From an uncultured Cellvibrionales bacterium (GTDB lineage: Bacteria > Pseudomonadota > Gammaproteobacteria > Pseudomonadales > Cellvibrionaceae): 64,000 nt of DNA. The stretch spans positions 1-64,000 of the forward strand of contig CAJWBQ010000006.1 in NCBI GenBank assembly GCA_913020115.1, written 5' to 3'. Below the pieces are notes generated by a model, which saw only the letters and a program-made list of their open reading frames with translations, was not told where the DNA came from and did not search any database. Shown here one piece after another: positions 7,856 through 17,144 of the stretch (positions are counted from its first letter, which is position 1; each line of letters starts with the position of its first letter). Position numbers and translations under genes: made by a program.

Positions 7856-10252
7856 TTAGTGCTCGCCGATTGTTTTGTCGGCTGCGTACCAATATCGTGG
7901 GAAATCCGCTCTTTGCAAGCGTACCAGCGGCTGGCTATCTAAGGCTCTGGAGTTTATTTCAAGGCTGATTGCGCCGCTGTCGGCGGTATTGAATTGCTCA
8001 GTGCCCAGATGGCTATATCGCTCAACGATAGCAGCGTGAGGGTGCCCGTAACGGCTCTCAAAACCCGCGCTGTAGATCACGCGCTCGGCGCGCCAGTGAT
8101 AAAGCCAAGCGTAGGATGAAGAAGTTTTGCTGCCGTGGTGCGGGGCCAGCATTAGCGACAACGGCGTTTCCATAGAGGGCCTTGCAGCGACAATGGCCTG
8201 CTCTCGCGCTTGATCAATATCGCCCGAGAGTATAACCGAGTGATGCGCCCAGCGAATGAATAATACACATGAGAGATTATTGCGGTGCTCATTAGCCATG
8301 GGCTTTGGCCCCAGAAAAGTAAATGTTACTCCATCGAGCTCCCAGGGTTTAACTTCATGGCAAGAGTTTTGACCATTTGATCGCCAGTGCTTTTTTATAC
8401 TCATAGCCTGGCGAATGGCAGCCGCCCCACCCGCGTGATCATTATCTTCATGACTCACAATTAGGCTGTGCAGCACCTTGATACCCTGACGCCGAAAATA
8501 AGGCAAAAGGATATCTTTACCACTGTTGAACTGCTCCCCATAGCGAGGCCCCGTGTCATACAAGAGATGGTGGTGTGCCGTCTGTATATGCACCGCCAAG
8601 CCTTGCCCAAGGTCTATTACAGTGAGTTTAAGGGCCGGCCGAAGGCCTTGCAGGTCCTGCGCACCACCCAAACACAAGGGTAAAAATCCTAATACCCCTA
8701 AGTGGCGACCCGGAATACCTCTTGGCAGGAGAAGCAAAAGGGAGCCGCCTGCCGCGGAAACTAGCGCTGTCAGCGTCAGCGGCATGGGCACCTGCCACAA
8801 GCTGGGCAGCCATAGCCCTTCCAGCCATGCTAAAAAACCCATCAAATAGGACAAGAGATAGAGGACGAATGTGAGTGCGTACACAAGCAGGCTATCCAAC
8901 TGAAAAAACATCAACAGAGCACTGGCAAATAAAGTTGGAACTATAATCATCGACACCACCGGAATGGCCACTATATTCGCAATAGGCGCGATTAAAGATA
9001 CAGTTCCGCTAATCACGCTAAGGGGCACCGCCAATCCAACAAATAGAATACCCTGCGCCTTAATCAAGGCCTTAGAATTCCCCGGTTCTCTGCGGCCGGA
9101 AAATACTAAGAGCAGACAAAACACCGCGCCAAAAGAAAGACAAAAACCCGGATCCAAAGGCGAGAGAGGGTCGAGTAGTAAGACCAGTACAAGGGCCCCC
9201 AAAAAATAGTAGAACCCTCCTTGAGGGCGGCGAAACATTTGGCTGATGTAATAAAACAACAACATCAACAAGGCCCTCTGAGTAGGCAAACTGAAACCCG
9301 CTAGAGCGCTGTAACAACCCGCCCCCGCTATAGCGCCAAGTGCGCCCATACCTTTTGCGCTTATTCTAGAGCTGAGCAAGTTGCCGAATCGACCCAGTAA
9401 AGCCCCGAGAAAATGCCCTACGAATGCGGCGATGCCAACATGCATACCGGAAATGGCCATTAGATGCAGGGTGCCGCTTGCTTGCAGCAAAGCCCACTGA
9501 TCATGGCTTATTGCCGACTTGTCACCAATCAACAGCGCCAGCGTAAACCCGTGTACGCTCTGGAGATTTTCGTTCGCAGGAAAAGCGCGCCGAAGGCTTT
9601 GGCGTATAACAAAACGGAGGTGGTCTACGGACTGATTTAGCCTGAGAACTTCGCTCGGGGGGCTGAGCAAATAACCCTGCGCCCCCACTCCCTGTCTAAT
9701 CACCCATGCTTGATAATCGAAGCCCCCTGGGTTTACAAACCCCCTTGGACGCTTAAGCCGCATTCGAAAATGATGTTCATGACCGGGCACCAGCTGAAGG
9801 TTTTTTTCTACAAGCGCATCTTGATTCGGCCGCCAGGACAAATGAATCTTGCGAATATTAGACACGCCCTCTGCTGAAGGAGCATTAGCGGCCTCATTTA
9901 TTTTTGGCCGAATATAAAAAGACCAGCGGCCACCCTGCCATTTGGGCAGGCCAATAATTTCCCCCAGCAAGAGAAACTCGCCACCATTCATCATCGGGTC
10001 TAACTGCTGAGACATTATTTGTTGCCCGCGCATGCAGGCTAAAAGCACGCCCAACACCATGCCGATGGACACTAATGTAAGTTCAGAGGGCCACGCGGCC
10101 CGTTTAGTTTTGTTCTTATGAAACTGATATGCAATGTATATTAGCGCCCCCAGTAAACCCCACATAAACAGCATTTCGTCGGGACTTGGCAAGCGCGCAC
10201 TGCAGCTCGGCAAGAACAAACCCAGCGACATCGCGAGCAGGAAACGATACAT
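7856..10252 (-). CDS. comEC: ComEC/Rec2-family DNA uptake channel
   Basis: ComEC carries transforming DNA across the inner membrane. The 798-residue product has many transmembrane segments. The Competence domain core includes HLMAISGMHVGI and GFSLPTQRALLM. The C-terminal third is a metallo-beta-lactamase-like domain with SHEDNDHAGG, LSGDID and LAPHHGS metal-site motifs. I use the ATG at 10252, because AAGGAGGG lies 5 nt upstream; the reading frame runs nine codons further. All family landmarks are intact, so natural competence is plausible, but other competence genes are not in the window. Confidence 0.94.
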   Translation of the reverse strand: MYRFLLAMSLGLFLPSCSARLPSPDEMLFMWGLLGALIYIAYQFHKNKTKRAAWPSELTLVSIGMVLGVLLACMRGQQIMSQQLDPMMNGGEFLLLGEIIGLPKWQGGRWSFYIRPKINEAANAPSAEGVSNIRKIHLSWRPNQDALVEKNLQLVPGHEHHFRMRLKRPRGFVNPGGFDYQAWVIRQGVGAQGYLLSPPSEVLRLNQSVDHLRFVIRQSLRRAFPANENLQSVHGFTLALLIGDKSAISHDQWALLQASGTLHLMAISGMHVGIAAFVGHFLGALLGRFGNLLSSRISAKGMGALGAIAGAGCYSALAGFSLPTQRALLMLLFYYISQMFRRPQGGFYYFLGALVLVLLLDPLSPLDPGFCLSFGAVFCLLLVFSGRREPGNSKALIKAQGILFVGLAVPLSVISGTVSLIAPIANIVAIPVVSMIIVPTLFASALLMFFQLDSLLVYALTFVLYLLSYLMGFLAWLEGLWLPSLWQVPMPLTLTALVSAAGGSLLLLLPRGIPGRHLGVLGFLPLCLGGAQDLQGLRPALKLTVIDLGQGLAVHIQTAHHHLLYDTGPRYGEQFNSGKDILLPYFRRQGIKVLHSLIVSHEDNDHAGGAAAIRQAMSIKKHWRSNGQNSCHEVKPWELDGVTFTFLGPKPMANEHRNNLSCVLFIRWAHHSVILSGDIDQAREQAIVAARPSMETPLSLMLAPHHGSKTSSSYAWLYHWRAERVIYSAGFESRYGHPHAAIVERYSHLGTEQFNTADSGAISLEINSRALDSQPLVRLQRADFPRYWYAADKTIGEH

Positions 10253-10431
10253 GAGACCCTCCTTGGTTACGCACGCCAAGAAAGGATACTCCCCCTGAAG
10301 TATCTATAGGTGATATATTATGCTTTAGAGCTTACTCACCGGTTTATGAACCTCGCTCGAAAAGCGAAAGACCGAGAGCTGTGTTAGTCGTTAGTTGTAA
10401 ATGTTTTATGCCAGAACGCGAGAACTACCTA

Positions 10432-10902
10432 ATGCCGGAAAAAAAACAACTGCTTTTTATTGCCCACGCCCCCTCTGAAAATATTCAAAAAATGGTTGCG
10501 GCCGTTATCAAAGGGGCTTCTCATGCCGACATTAGTGATGTAGAGATTCGCTTTCTTCCTCCACTAGAAGCCCAAGCTAAAGATATTCTAGCTGCGCAAG
10601 CCATTATTCTTGGCACCACCGAAAACCTCGGCTATATGAGCGGCTTGATGAAAGACCTATTTGATCGCTGCTACTACCAGTGCCTCGATAACACCCAAGG
10701 TCTTCCCTTCACCTTTTTTATTCGTGCGGGCCACGACGGCACGGGCACTCATAGAGCGATTGAAACGATTACCACTGGCCTACGCTGGCGCTTGGTTCAG
10801 GAACCTCTAATTTGCAGAGGTGATTTTCAAGCTCAATTTATTGAGCAATGTGAGAACCTTGGTTTATCAATGGCCGCCAGTTTGGATGCGGGTATTATCT
10901 AG
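10432..10902 (+). CDS. Flavodoxin/NAD(P)H-dependent FMN reductase-like protein
   Basis: This small cytoplasmic protein (156 residues from the ATG at 10432) has a flavodoxin fold. An N-terminal beta strand (LLFIAHAPSENIQKM) sits where the phosphate-binding loop belongs. A second motif, GTTENLGYMSGLMKDLFDR, resembles the WrbA-family GTPTYFGNMSGQMKAFLDR flavin loop. It is probably an FMN-dependent oxidoreductase of unknown substrate. In-frame starts exist upstream (GTG 10381, ATG 10408); none has a strong Shine-Dalgarno sequence. It is divergent from comEC. Confidence 0.7.
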   Translation: MPEKKQLLFIAHAPSENIQKMVAAVIKGASHADISDVEIRFLPPLEAQAKDILAAQAIILGTTENLGYMSGLMKDLFDRCYYQCLDNTQGLPFTFFIRAGHDGTGTHRAIETITTGLRWRLVQEPLICRGDFQAQFIEQCENLGLSMAASLDAGII

Positions 10903-10938
10903 AATTTTAAGCGTCACCCTAAGTGCTAGACCGTTAGT

Positions 10939-13230
10939 TTATTCATCCAACGCGCGACGAACGGCGAGCGCCAGGTCGGGCAGGTTGTAGGGCTTATGCA
11001 AGCGCTTTCTCAGCAGCTCCAAAACAAAAGCACTGTCGGCCTCAGGCAGCCCTCCCTGCTTCTTGGAGAAGCCACTGACCAACAAAATTTTGTGCTCTGG
11101 GTATAATTCGTGGACACTTTGAGCCAATCGGCAACCATCTATATCCCCCGGCATAATGATGTCAGAAAACACCAAGTCAACACTGCTTTCCTCTGCCAAT
11201 AATCCTAGGGCCTGCTTGGCATCGGAAGCGCTCAAAACGGAATAGCCAAGATATTTTAGATGCTCAGTGGCAACCTCAACCAGCGCCGACTCATCGTCAA
11301 CAATTAGTACGGTTTCCGTGCCTCTTGGCAACGCCTCTGTTAAGTCGTTTTTATGCTCGATGTCAGCGCTATCTTTATTTTTAGCTCGAGGCAAATAGAT
11401 TTGGAAGCTTGTGCCCTCGTTAAGCTCTGAAACTATAGTAACGTGCCCGCCAGAATTTTGCGCAAAGCCATAAACCATACTAAGGCCGAGGCCCGTTCCC
11501 TTACCTAGATCTTTCGTGGAAAAGAAGGGCTCAAGCGCTTTTTCTCTTACGTCTTTAGGCATGCCAACGCCATCATCACTGACAGAAATCAAAACAAAAT
11601 CACCGATTTGGCTTTCCGGATTAGATTTCACGTAACTTTCGCCCAGTACCTTATTCCTTGTCTCAATGACTAAGGTGCCACCATCTGGCATTGCATCTTT
11701 CGCATTGAGCGAGAGATTTAAAATCGCATCTTCGAGGTCACCAGGATCAATTTCAACGGTCCACAGATCCTCCGCCAGCCTAGTTTGAATATCAATAGAT
11801 ACTGTCAGCGATTTCGAGACAAGCTCCTGCATATTTTCAACAATTGTATTGACCTGCGTGGGCCTAGCGTCCTGCGTGGTATTGCGTGAGAAGCTCAGTA
11901 GCTTTCGCGTAATATCCGCGCCACGCTGAGAGCCCTTAAGCGCATTTTCAACACGCACCAAAGCCTCACCATCGTCGACGAATTTAAACTTCAGAAGTTC
12001 TAAATTACCCATGACGATACCCAATATATTGTTGAAGTCATGGGCAATACCGCCGGTGAGCTGACCAATCGCCTCCATCTTTTGTGCACGCCGCAAAGCC
12101 GCTTCACTGGCGTGTGCCGCGCTTATGTCGTCAAGCCGTATAACCGCACCGGCAACGCCATTGGCCACTAAGGGATAAATTGTCATGTCTTCATACAGGG
12201 TTTCGCCATTCTGCTCATATTGGCGCTTGGCAATTTTCTGTTCTTTACGAGATTCGATGGCCTTATGAACACGCTGCATATCAGGGGCGAGCCGCGGGAA
12301 GGATTCTTCTAGCGGCTGCCCTAGTGCATACTCCTCACTAAGCCCCGTCATTCTCGCGGTCTCTTCGTTCCATTGCGTTACCGTGCCATCTCCATCTACG
12401 CCAATTAGCACCGAAGGCATGGAATTAATGATATTGGAGAGATAATTACGCAAATGATGAATTTTTTCTTCTGCTTTAATACGCCCATCAAGCAATAGTC
12501 TAAGGTGAGCTGTTTTTTCCAACGCTTCATTTTTACCCTTCAGCTCTTCCGCATGATCTTTTCTTGAAGCCACATAGTGACGCACAAGATTGAGAATGTA
12601 TGCGAGGATAATTTTCAGGGTCGCAACCTCTATCAAGGTTGTGATAAGAACAGCCCAAAAAGCAATGGTGGCATTGCTTTGCGCAGCTTCGAAAGTCTGC
12701 GCGCTGATTTCCAGCTGGTAGGAATTATAGGCAACAGTTGCCAGTGTCACCTTGTCATAGGCACTTTTTTCATGGATGGTTACACTAATGAACTCTGCTA
12801 TACGCACGCCCTCACGTACATAACCTTTCGTGACCTCAATCGCAGCCGAATAAGCTTTCCAAGCATCGCCAATCTCAGCGAATAGCCTTGCCGATTTTTC
12901 GTCATGAAATTCATATTCCTGACTGCCGCTTAGATTTCGATTGATTTTACCCTGAAGCACACTGACTTCAATTTCCAATTGATCTCTGAGACTTTGGCTT
13001 GGGGCCATTACCAAGCTCATAGAAAGCTGACGTAACTCAGAGATTGGCAGAGTAATATCTGAAGAGGTTGCACTCACCTGATTGACTGATTCATAAACTT
13101 GAGCGATGGAATTGTTAACGCCGCGCAAGCTAAAGATGTTGTATACGCCCTGCAAGACCAGAATAGCTGTAGTGAATAAAAAAATTGCTAGGATACGCTT
13201 GGACAGAACCTTTTCCGACGCAGATTCCAT
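10939..13230 (-). CDS. Hybrid sensor histidine kinase with periplasmic helical sensor, PAS and receiver domains
   Basis: The 763-residue protein has TM1 at about 12-32, a roughly 155-residue helical extracytoplasmic region and TM2 at 188-213. A coiled coil and a PAS domain (about 270-380) follow. The HisKA box GGIAHDFNN carries the phospho-acceptor His397, followed by an HATPase domain with N, G1 (DDGVGMP) and G2 (GKGTGLGLSMVYG) boxes. The C-terminal receiver has acceptor Asp690 (LVFSDIIMPG). The ATG at 13230 lies one base after the binding-protein stop, with GGAGG 9 nt upstream. This coupling suggests that the binding protein presents the ligand. No HPt or output regulator is encoded nearby. 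Confidence 0.9.
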   Translation of the reverse strand: MESASEKVLSKRILAIFLFTTAILVLQGVYNIFSLRGVNNSIAQVYESVNQVSATSSDITLPISELRQLSMSLVMAPSQSLRDQLEIEVSVLQGKINRNLSGSQEYEFHDEKSARLFAEIGDAWKAYSAAIEVTKGYVREGVRIAEFISVTIHEKSAYDKVTLATVAYNSYQLEISAQTFEAAQSNATIAFWAVLITTLIEVATLKIILAYILNLVRHYVASRKDHAEELKGKNEALEKTAHLRLLLDGRIKAEEKIHHLRNYLSNIINSMPSVLIGVDGDGTVTQWNEETARMTGLSEEYALGQPLEESFPRLAPDMQRVHKAIESRKEQKIAKRQYEQNGETLYEDMTIYPLVANGVAGAVIRLDDISAAHASEAALRRAQKMEAIGQLTGGIAHDFNNILGIVMGNLELLKFKFVDDGEALVRVENALKGSQRGADITRKLLSFSRNTTQDARPTQVNTIVENMQELVSKSLTVSIDIQTRLAEDLWTVEIDPGDLEDAILNLSLNAKDAMPDGGTLVIETRNKVLGESYVKSNPESQIGDFVLISVSDDGVGMPKDVREKALEPFFSTKDLGKGTGLGLSMVYGFAQNSGGHVTIVSELNEGTSFQIYLPRAKNKDSADIEHKNDLTEALPRGTETVLIVDDESALVEVATEHLKYLGYSVLSASDAKQALGLLAEESSVDLVFSDIIMPGDIDGCRLAQSVHELYPEHKILLVSGFSKKQGGLPEADSAFVLELLRKRLHKPYNLPDLALAVRRALDE

Positions 13231-13231
13231 A

Positions 13232-14959
13232 CTATTTGGCCTCCACATTACTGTGGGTGATTTCAACAGGCGCTTTTAACGCCGCCGGATACTCACCTTT
13301 TCTAAGCGACCAGTGATTGTCGCTCACCTCAATTTCCCACAAGGGAATAAAAGCTGAGGGTCTTGGCCGATAAAATACTTCTTTATTCAGCGCCAGAACT
13401 TTATTGGGGCTAGGCAAAAATAACATATAAGACTGCTTATATACGTATTCTATAATCGACTTTAGCAATGGAATATACTCTGCCTCTTCTATGGCGGTTT
13501 GAAACAACAGCGAAACATAGCTATCCAAAACATCGTCGCGACCAATTGTCGACCAAACACTGCCAGGTCGATAGACAAAAAGCGCCGTCCACGGGTGCCT
13601 TATCCAATCGTAATTTCCCCATATTAGAAAATCATATTGAATATTGTTGCGGCCATCGCGGGTTTTGAGAAGTTGATCAAAGATGTTCCTCTCCTCCTCA
13701 ACAATTTCAAGCTCAAGGTCGATATGAATCAAGTCCAAAAAATATTTAATATCTTTGACCAGAAACAAAAAGCTGTCTTGCACTAAAAACTTTAACTTAA
13801 GCTTTTGTTTAGGATCCATGCCATATTTCACCTGATACTTTTTAATTGTATTGATGAGCTTCTGCCTAACGGCTGGCAGCAGTGGGCTTTCAATCGTTGA
13901 ATGGGGCTGCAAGTCGCGACTTGCCTGTCTTATGCCGTAAAAATTGGGGGAGACCATTGTCGGTGAGTTTTCGCCCTCTCCATTCATAGACAGCATTAAA
14001 AGCGATTCCTGATCAATGGCCTTGTTAATGGCCTCTCTGACCTCTCGCTCTTTCAAAAGATCGTTGCCGCTTACCATATTGATGTGCACGGAGTAATTAT
14101 TGGTGGACGGCGAGCGCATCAGTTTTGCGTAATCCGACAATACCGTCGGTAACTCGTAGGAAAATGGAATCGGCATAACATCAATCTTGCCTTCTTGTTC
14201 CAGTAATTCAGAGACCGCGACATCTGTTTTAAGATCAAGATAGAGGGTAATTCTTTCCACTTTTGGAAAGCTCGGATTCCAATAGTTAGAATTCGCCACC
14301 AACTCAACCACAGAGGAGTTTCTATCACCCTCCACATAACCCTTCTGCAGAATATATGGGCCTAGGCCATAGGGTCCTGGAGCCGCCAAATTAGGCGCTG
14401 TGGGTTTACCATTCCAGCCATACTTTTCAAGATAAGCTTTGGTATAGAAGTGAATCCACATGGCGTCATACAAAAACAAACCGTATTTTTCTTTAAGATG
14501 AATTCGAACCCGATATTTTGAAATCTTTTCTGCTTTGTCATAGACACGATCAATGGCCGTGAAAGTGTAAGGTTTCTTCTTGAAATAGGCTAAGTTCAGC
14601 AGCACCGCATCGGCATCAAAAGAACTTCCATCTTGGAATTTAACGCCCTTTCTAAGCTCAAACTCGTAGGTGTAATCGTTTATTCTTGTATGGGCTACCG
14701 CCATGTCGTAATCCCAGCCACGCTCATTATTTGCGGGCCTTACAAGTCCAGCGTTAACTGAGTGGGATATAGCCAGATAAGGCAAGTAGGGTAAAAAAAC
14801 TTTGATGTGAGAGCCGGGCTTTCGACCGCCCCCCATGGTCTCCCGACTGCTATCGACCCTGAGCCCGATGTGATTCACGCCCTCTGCCCGAACCTCAACC
14901 ACGAGCAGAGTAATAAGTGCTAGGATTAAAACACTAGATTTGTAGGTCGAATCGCCGAT
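13232..14959 (-). CDS. Family 5 extracellular solute-binding protein (peptide/oligopeptide type) without a transporter
   Basis: The mature part matches SBP_bac_5 proteins that bind peptides or nickel in the periplasm (for example YEFELRKGVKFQDGSSFDADAV, IDQESLL). The first canonical start in frame is a GTG at 14902, but a clear Sec signal peptide (KSSVLILALITLLVVEVRA) is encoded upstream of it. The only codon correctly spaced from the perfect AGGAGG (14965-14970) is ATC at 14959, giving 575 residues. An in-frame TAA lies 6 codons further upstream. Either translation begins at AUC or the base is a sequencing error. There are no ABC permease or ATPase genes nearby; the partner is the coupled kinase. 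Confidence 0.78.
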   Translation of the reverse strand: MGDSTYKSSVLILALITLLVVEVRAEGVNHIGLRVDSSRETMGGGRKPGSHIKVFLPYLPYLAISHSVNAGLVRPANNERGWDYDMAVAHTRINDYTYEFELRKGVKFQDGSSFDADAVLLNLAYFKKKPYTFTAIDRVYDKAEKISKYRVRIHLKEKYGLFLYDAMWIHFYTKAYLEKYGWNGKPTAPNLAAPGPYGLGPYILQKGYVEGDRNSSVVELVANSNYWNPSFPKVERITLYLDLKTDVAVSELLEQEGKIDVMPIPFSYELPTVLSDYAKLMRSPSTNNYSVHINMVSGNDLLKEREVREAINKAIDQESLLMLSMNGEGENSPTMVSPNFYGIRQASRDLQPHSTIESPLLPAVRQKLINTIKKYQVKYGMDPKQKLKLKFLVQDSFLFLVKDIKYFLDLIHIDLELEIVEEERNIFDQLLKTRDGRNNIQYDFLIWGNYDWIRHPWTALFVYRPGSVWSTIGRDDVLDSYVSLLFQTAIEEAEYIPLLKSIIEYVYKQSYMLFLPSPNKVLALNKEVFYRPRPSAFIPLWEIEVSDNHWSLRKGEYPAALKAPVEITHSNVEAK

Positions 14960-15422
14960 GGCTTCCTCCTTTTTTTATTCTTATATTTGCTTAAAAGCAA
15001 CGAGCTCGGTCTATAGACGCTATATTAATGAGGGCCAGCTATCAGCATACTTTCCCTTGGACTATAGAACAATTGAGAATAAGAGCAAGAAATTCACCTT
15101 CAGGGCATCGCGCGTAAATGCACCCGAATCGCCAAAACAGGCCTAATCTATTGGCTAAATTAAAAGGAATTTTGACCACATTTACCCTTAGAATCGGAGA
15201 GAACTCGCAAAAAGCGCCATCAATGCGATTGAATATGTCTATTTATATCGAAGTTTATGTCATTTTTTTATAAAAAAATATTAGAAAATATTCTTTAAAT
15301 TCAATTTCTTATGTTAGCTATATAATGTTATTTCACGAAGTAAGTCGCTTCACAATATAAATAAGCCAAGGTAAAATCAGTCCACTTAAACATGCCTATT
15401 GCGCTCAGCCGGAAGCCCTAAC
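14960..15422. promoter_or_regulatory. Divergent control region between the binding-protein/kinase pair and the propionate operon
   Basis: This 463-bp stretch has no convincing gene. It holds the AGGAGG of the binding-protein gene near 14967. A very AT-rich block at 15240-15330 includes the inverted repeat AATATT-agaa-AATATT (15277-15292) and a perfect TATAAT at 15321-15326 that could be the -10 box of the carboxylase operon. No good TTGACA lies 17 bp upstream, so an activator may be needed. The TATAAT leaves an untranslated leader of roughly 90 nt. Confidence 0.5.
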
Positions 15423-17144
15423 ATGAAAGACAAGCCTCACGCCTCACTGCAAAACCCTTTCGAATCCAACGACAATATTGAATTTAGCGTGCCGGGCCAG
15501 GCTGGCTATGCACCTGGACTCTATGAAGAATCACTGCAAAAAGGCCATGATCTACAGCAGCGACCAAAACTTGCATCAGGGGTAAAAGGCAACGAGCGAC
15601 AGCACCTGAAAAAACGTATGACCATCTGGGAGCGCATCCAAGTTCTCACTGACGCAGAACCCACCATATTGTTTCAAAACTGGGGCAAGAACCTCGACGG
15701 CGCCTCTTTGGTTACCGCGATTATAAAAGTGAACGGCCGTGACGTGGCACTTTACGGTCACGATTTCACGGTTAGAGCGGGCTCTATGGACGCTACTAAC
15801 GGTAAAAAACTGGCCCGCCTGTTTGAGCTGGCGGGGAAGCGTAAGATTCCTTTAGTGGGCCTCAATGACAGCGCCGGCGCCTACGTGCCCGCGGGTGTTG
15901 GCGGCCTAGACGGCTACGCTGAGGCGTTTACAGCTCTGCGTAAAATCAGCGGCGTGGTTCCCAGCATTATGTGTATGTTTGGCTTTAATGCCGGCGGCGG
16001 CTCTTACCTGCCGCGCCAAGGTAGCTTCCTTATTCAGCCTAACAACACCTTCTTCGGCTTAACCGGCACTGGCGTTGTTAAATCGGTATTGGGCGAAGAT
16101 GTCACGCCTGATGAGCTCGGTGGCCCCGGCGTACACAGTAAAACTGGCGTCACTGACTTTGTGGTGCCTGATGAAGTCAGCGCTCTGCGCAAGGTTAAAG
16201 AACTGCTCAACTATCTACCCAATAATCACTCTGAATTAGCGCCCTTTCAAGCCACGTCCGACCCCATTGACCGAAAAACCTGGGACATTGACCTGCTGCT
16301 GAAAAAGACCTTCAACTCACCCAGCGGTTTCAACACCCCTTTCGACGTGTCTATCATGATTCAACAGCTCTGTGATCATGGCGATTTTTTCGAAATCCAA
16401 CCAGAGCGGGCGCGCAATACCATTACTGCGCTCGGCCGAATGGGCGGTAATGTAATCGGTTTTGTCGCCAACAACAGCGCCGTGAGTTCCGGCCAAATTG
16501 ATATCGCGGCGGCCTATAAAAATGCCCGCTTCATCCGCTTTTGTAACCTTTACAACATTCCCGTTATTTTCATGGAAGACACCACCGGCTTTGTACCGGG
16601 CCGTGAACAAGAATCTGGCGGCATCGTGCAAGCCGGCCGCGCCATGCTAGATGCCATTATAGATCTGCGCACGCCCCGCTTCCTGCTGCTCATTCGCAAC
16701 GCCTTTGGCGGTGCCTACGCGTCGTACAACAACTACCCAACAGGCGCCGACTTTGTGGTGGCCCTGCCCACCACCCGCGCCGCGGTGATGGGCCCCGCCG
16801 GTGTAGAGTTCGTTTACAAGAACGAGCTCCGCCAAATTCGCAGCCAAAAACCTCTGCGCACCGCCGCCCTCACCGAGAGCTTTAAAGCTGAAGGCATGGA
16901 CGAACCCGGCGCCTTAGAGGCCGCCACCTTACAAGCTGATGATGAAGCGAAAGCCGATGAAGCCTTATTGGCCGCACGCTATGAAGCGGAACTGATGAAC
17001 CCTAATGAAGCCTTGAGCCTGGGCTCCATCTCCCAAATTGTTATGCCCAGCGACCTGCGCAAAGTACTTGGAGAAAACATGGCCTTCCATCTCCGCCACT
17101 ATCAACCCGAAGCCTTGCAAGCCGTGCAAAGGGAGTTCCACTAA
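15423..17144 (+). CDS. Acyl-CoA (propionyl-CoA) carboxylase, carboxyltransferase beta subunit
   Basis: This 573-residue carboxyltransferase moves CO2 from carboxybiotin to an acyl-CoA, here probably propionyl-CoA to give methylmalonyl-CoA. Both crotonase-fold halves are present. The oxyanion-hole segments are [15 protein letters not shown] in the N-half and [16 protein letters not shown] in the C-half; [15 protein letters not shown] and [16 protein letters not shown] are also visible. I take the ATG at 15423; a TTG at 15399 is in frame. It opens an operon with the biotin subunit (stop and start overlap), epimerase, mutase and MeaB, which is the basis for calling propionyl-CoA the substrate. 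Confidence 0.85.
   Translation: MKDKPHASLQNPFESNDNIEFSVPGQAGYAPGLYEESLQKGHDLQQRPKLASGVKGNERQHLKKRMTIWERIQVLTDAEPTILFQNWGKNLDGASLVTAIIKVNGRDVALYGHDFTVRAGSMDATNGKKLARLFELAGKRKIPLVGLNDSAGAYVPAGVGGLDGYAEAFTALRKISGVVPSIMCMFGFNAGGGSYLPRQGSFLIQPNNTFFGLTGTGVVKSVLGEDVTPDELGGPGVHSKTGVTDFVVPDEVSALRKVKELLNYLPNNHSELAPFQATSDPIDRKTWDIDLLLKKTFNSPSGFNTPFDVSIMIQQLCDHGDFFEIQPERARNTITALGRMGGNVIGFVANNSAVSSGQIDIAAAYKNARFIRFCNLYNIPVIFMEDTTGFVPGREQESGGIVQAGRAMLDAIIDLRTPRFLLLIRNAFGGAYASYNNYPTGADFVVALPTTRAAVMGPAGVEFVYKNELRQIRSQKPLRTAALTESFKAEGMDEPGALEAATLQADDEAKADEALLAARYEAELMNPNEALSLGSISQIVMPSDLRKVLGENMAFHLRHYQPEALQAVQREFH

Noticed and set aside
13232..14902. Binding protein starting at GTG 14902
   Set aside because: This start would remove the signal peptide from a periplasmic protein and has no Shine-Dalgarno sequence; the upstream AGGAGG and signal sequence argue for a longer product.
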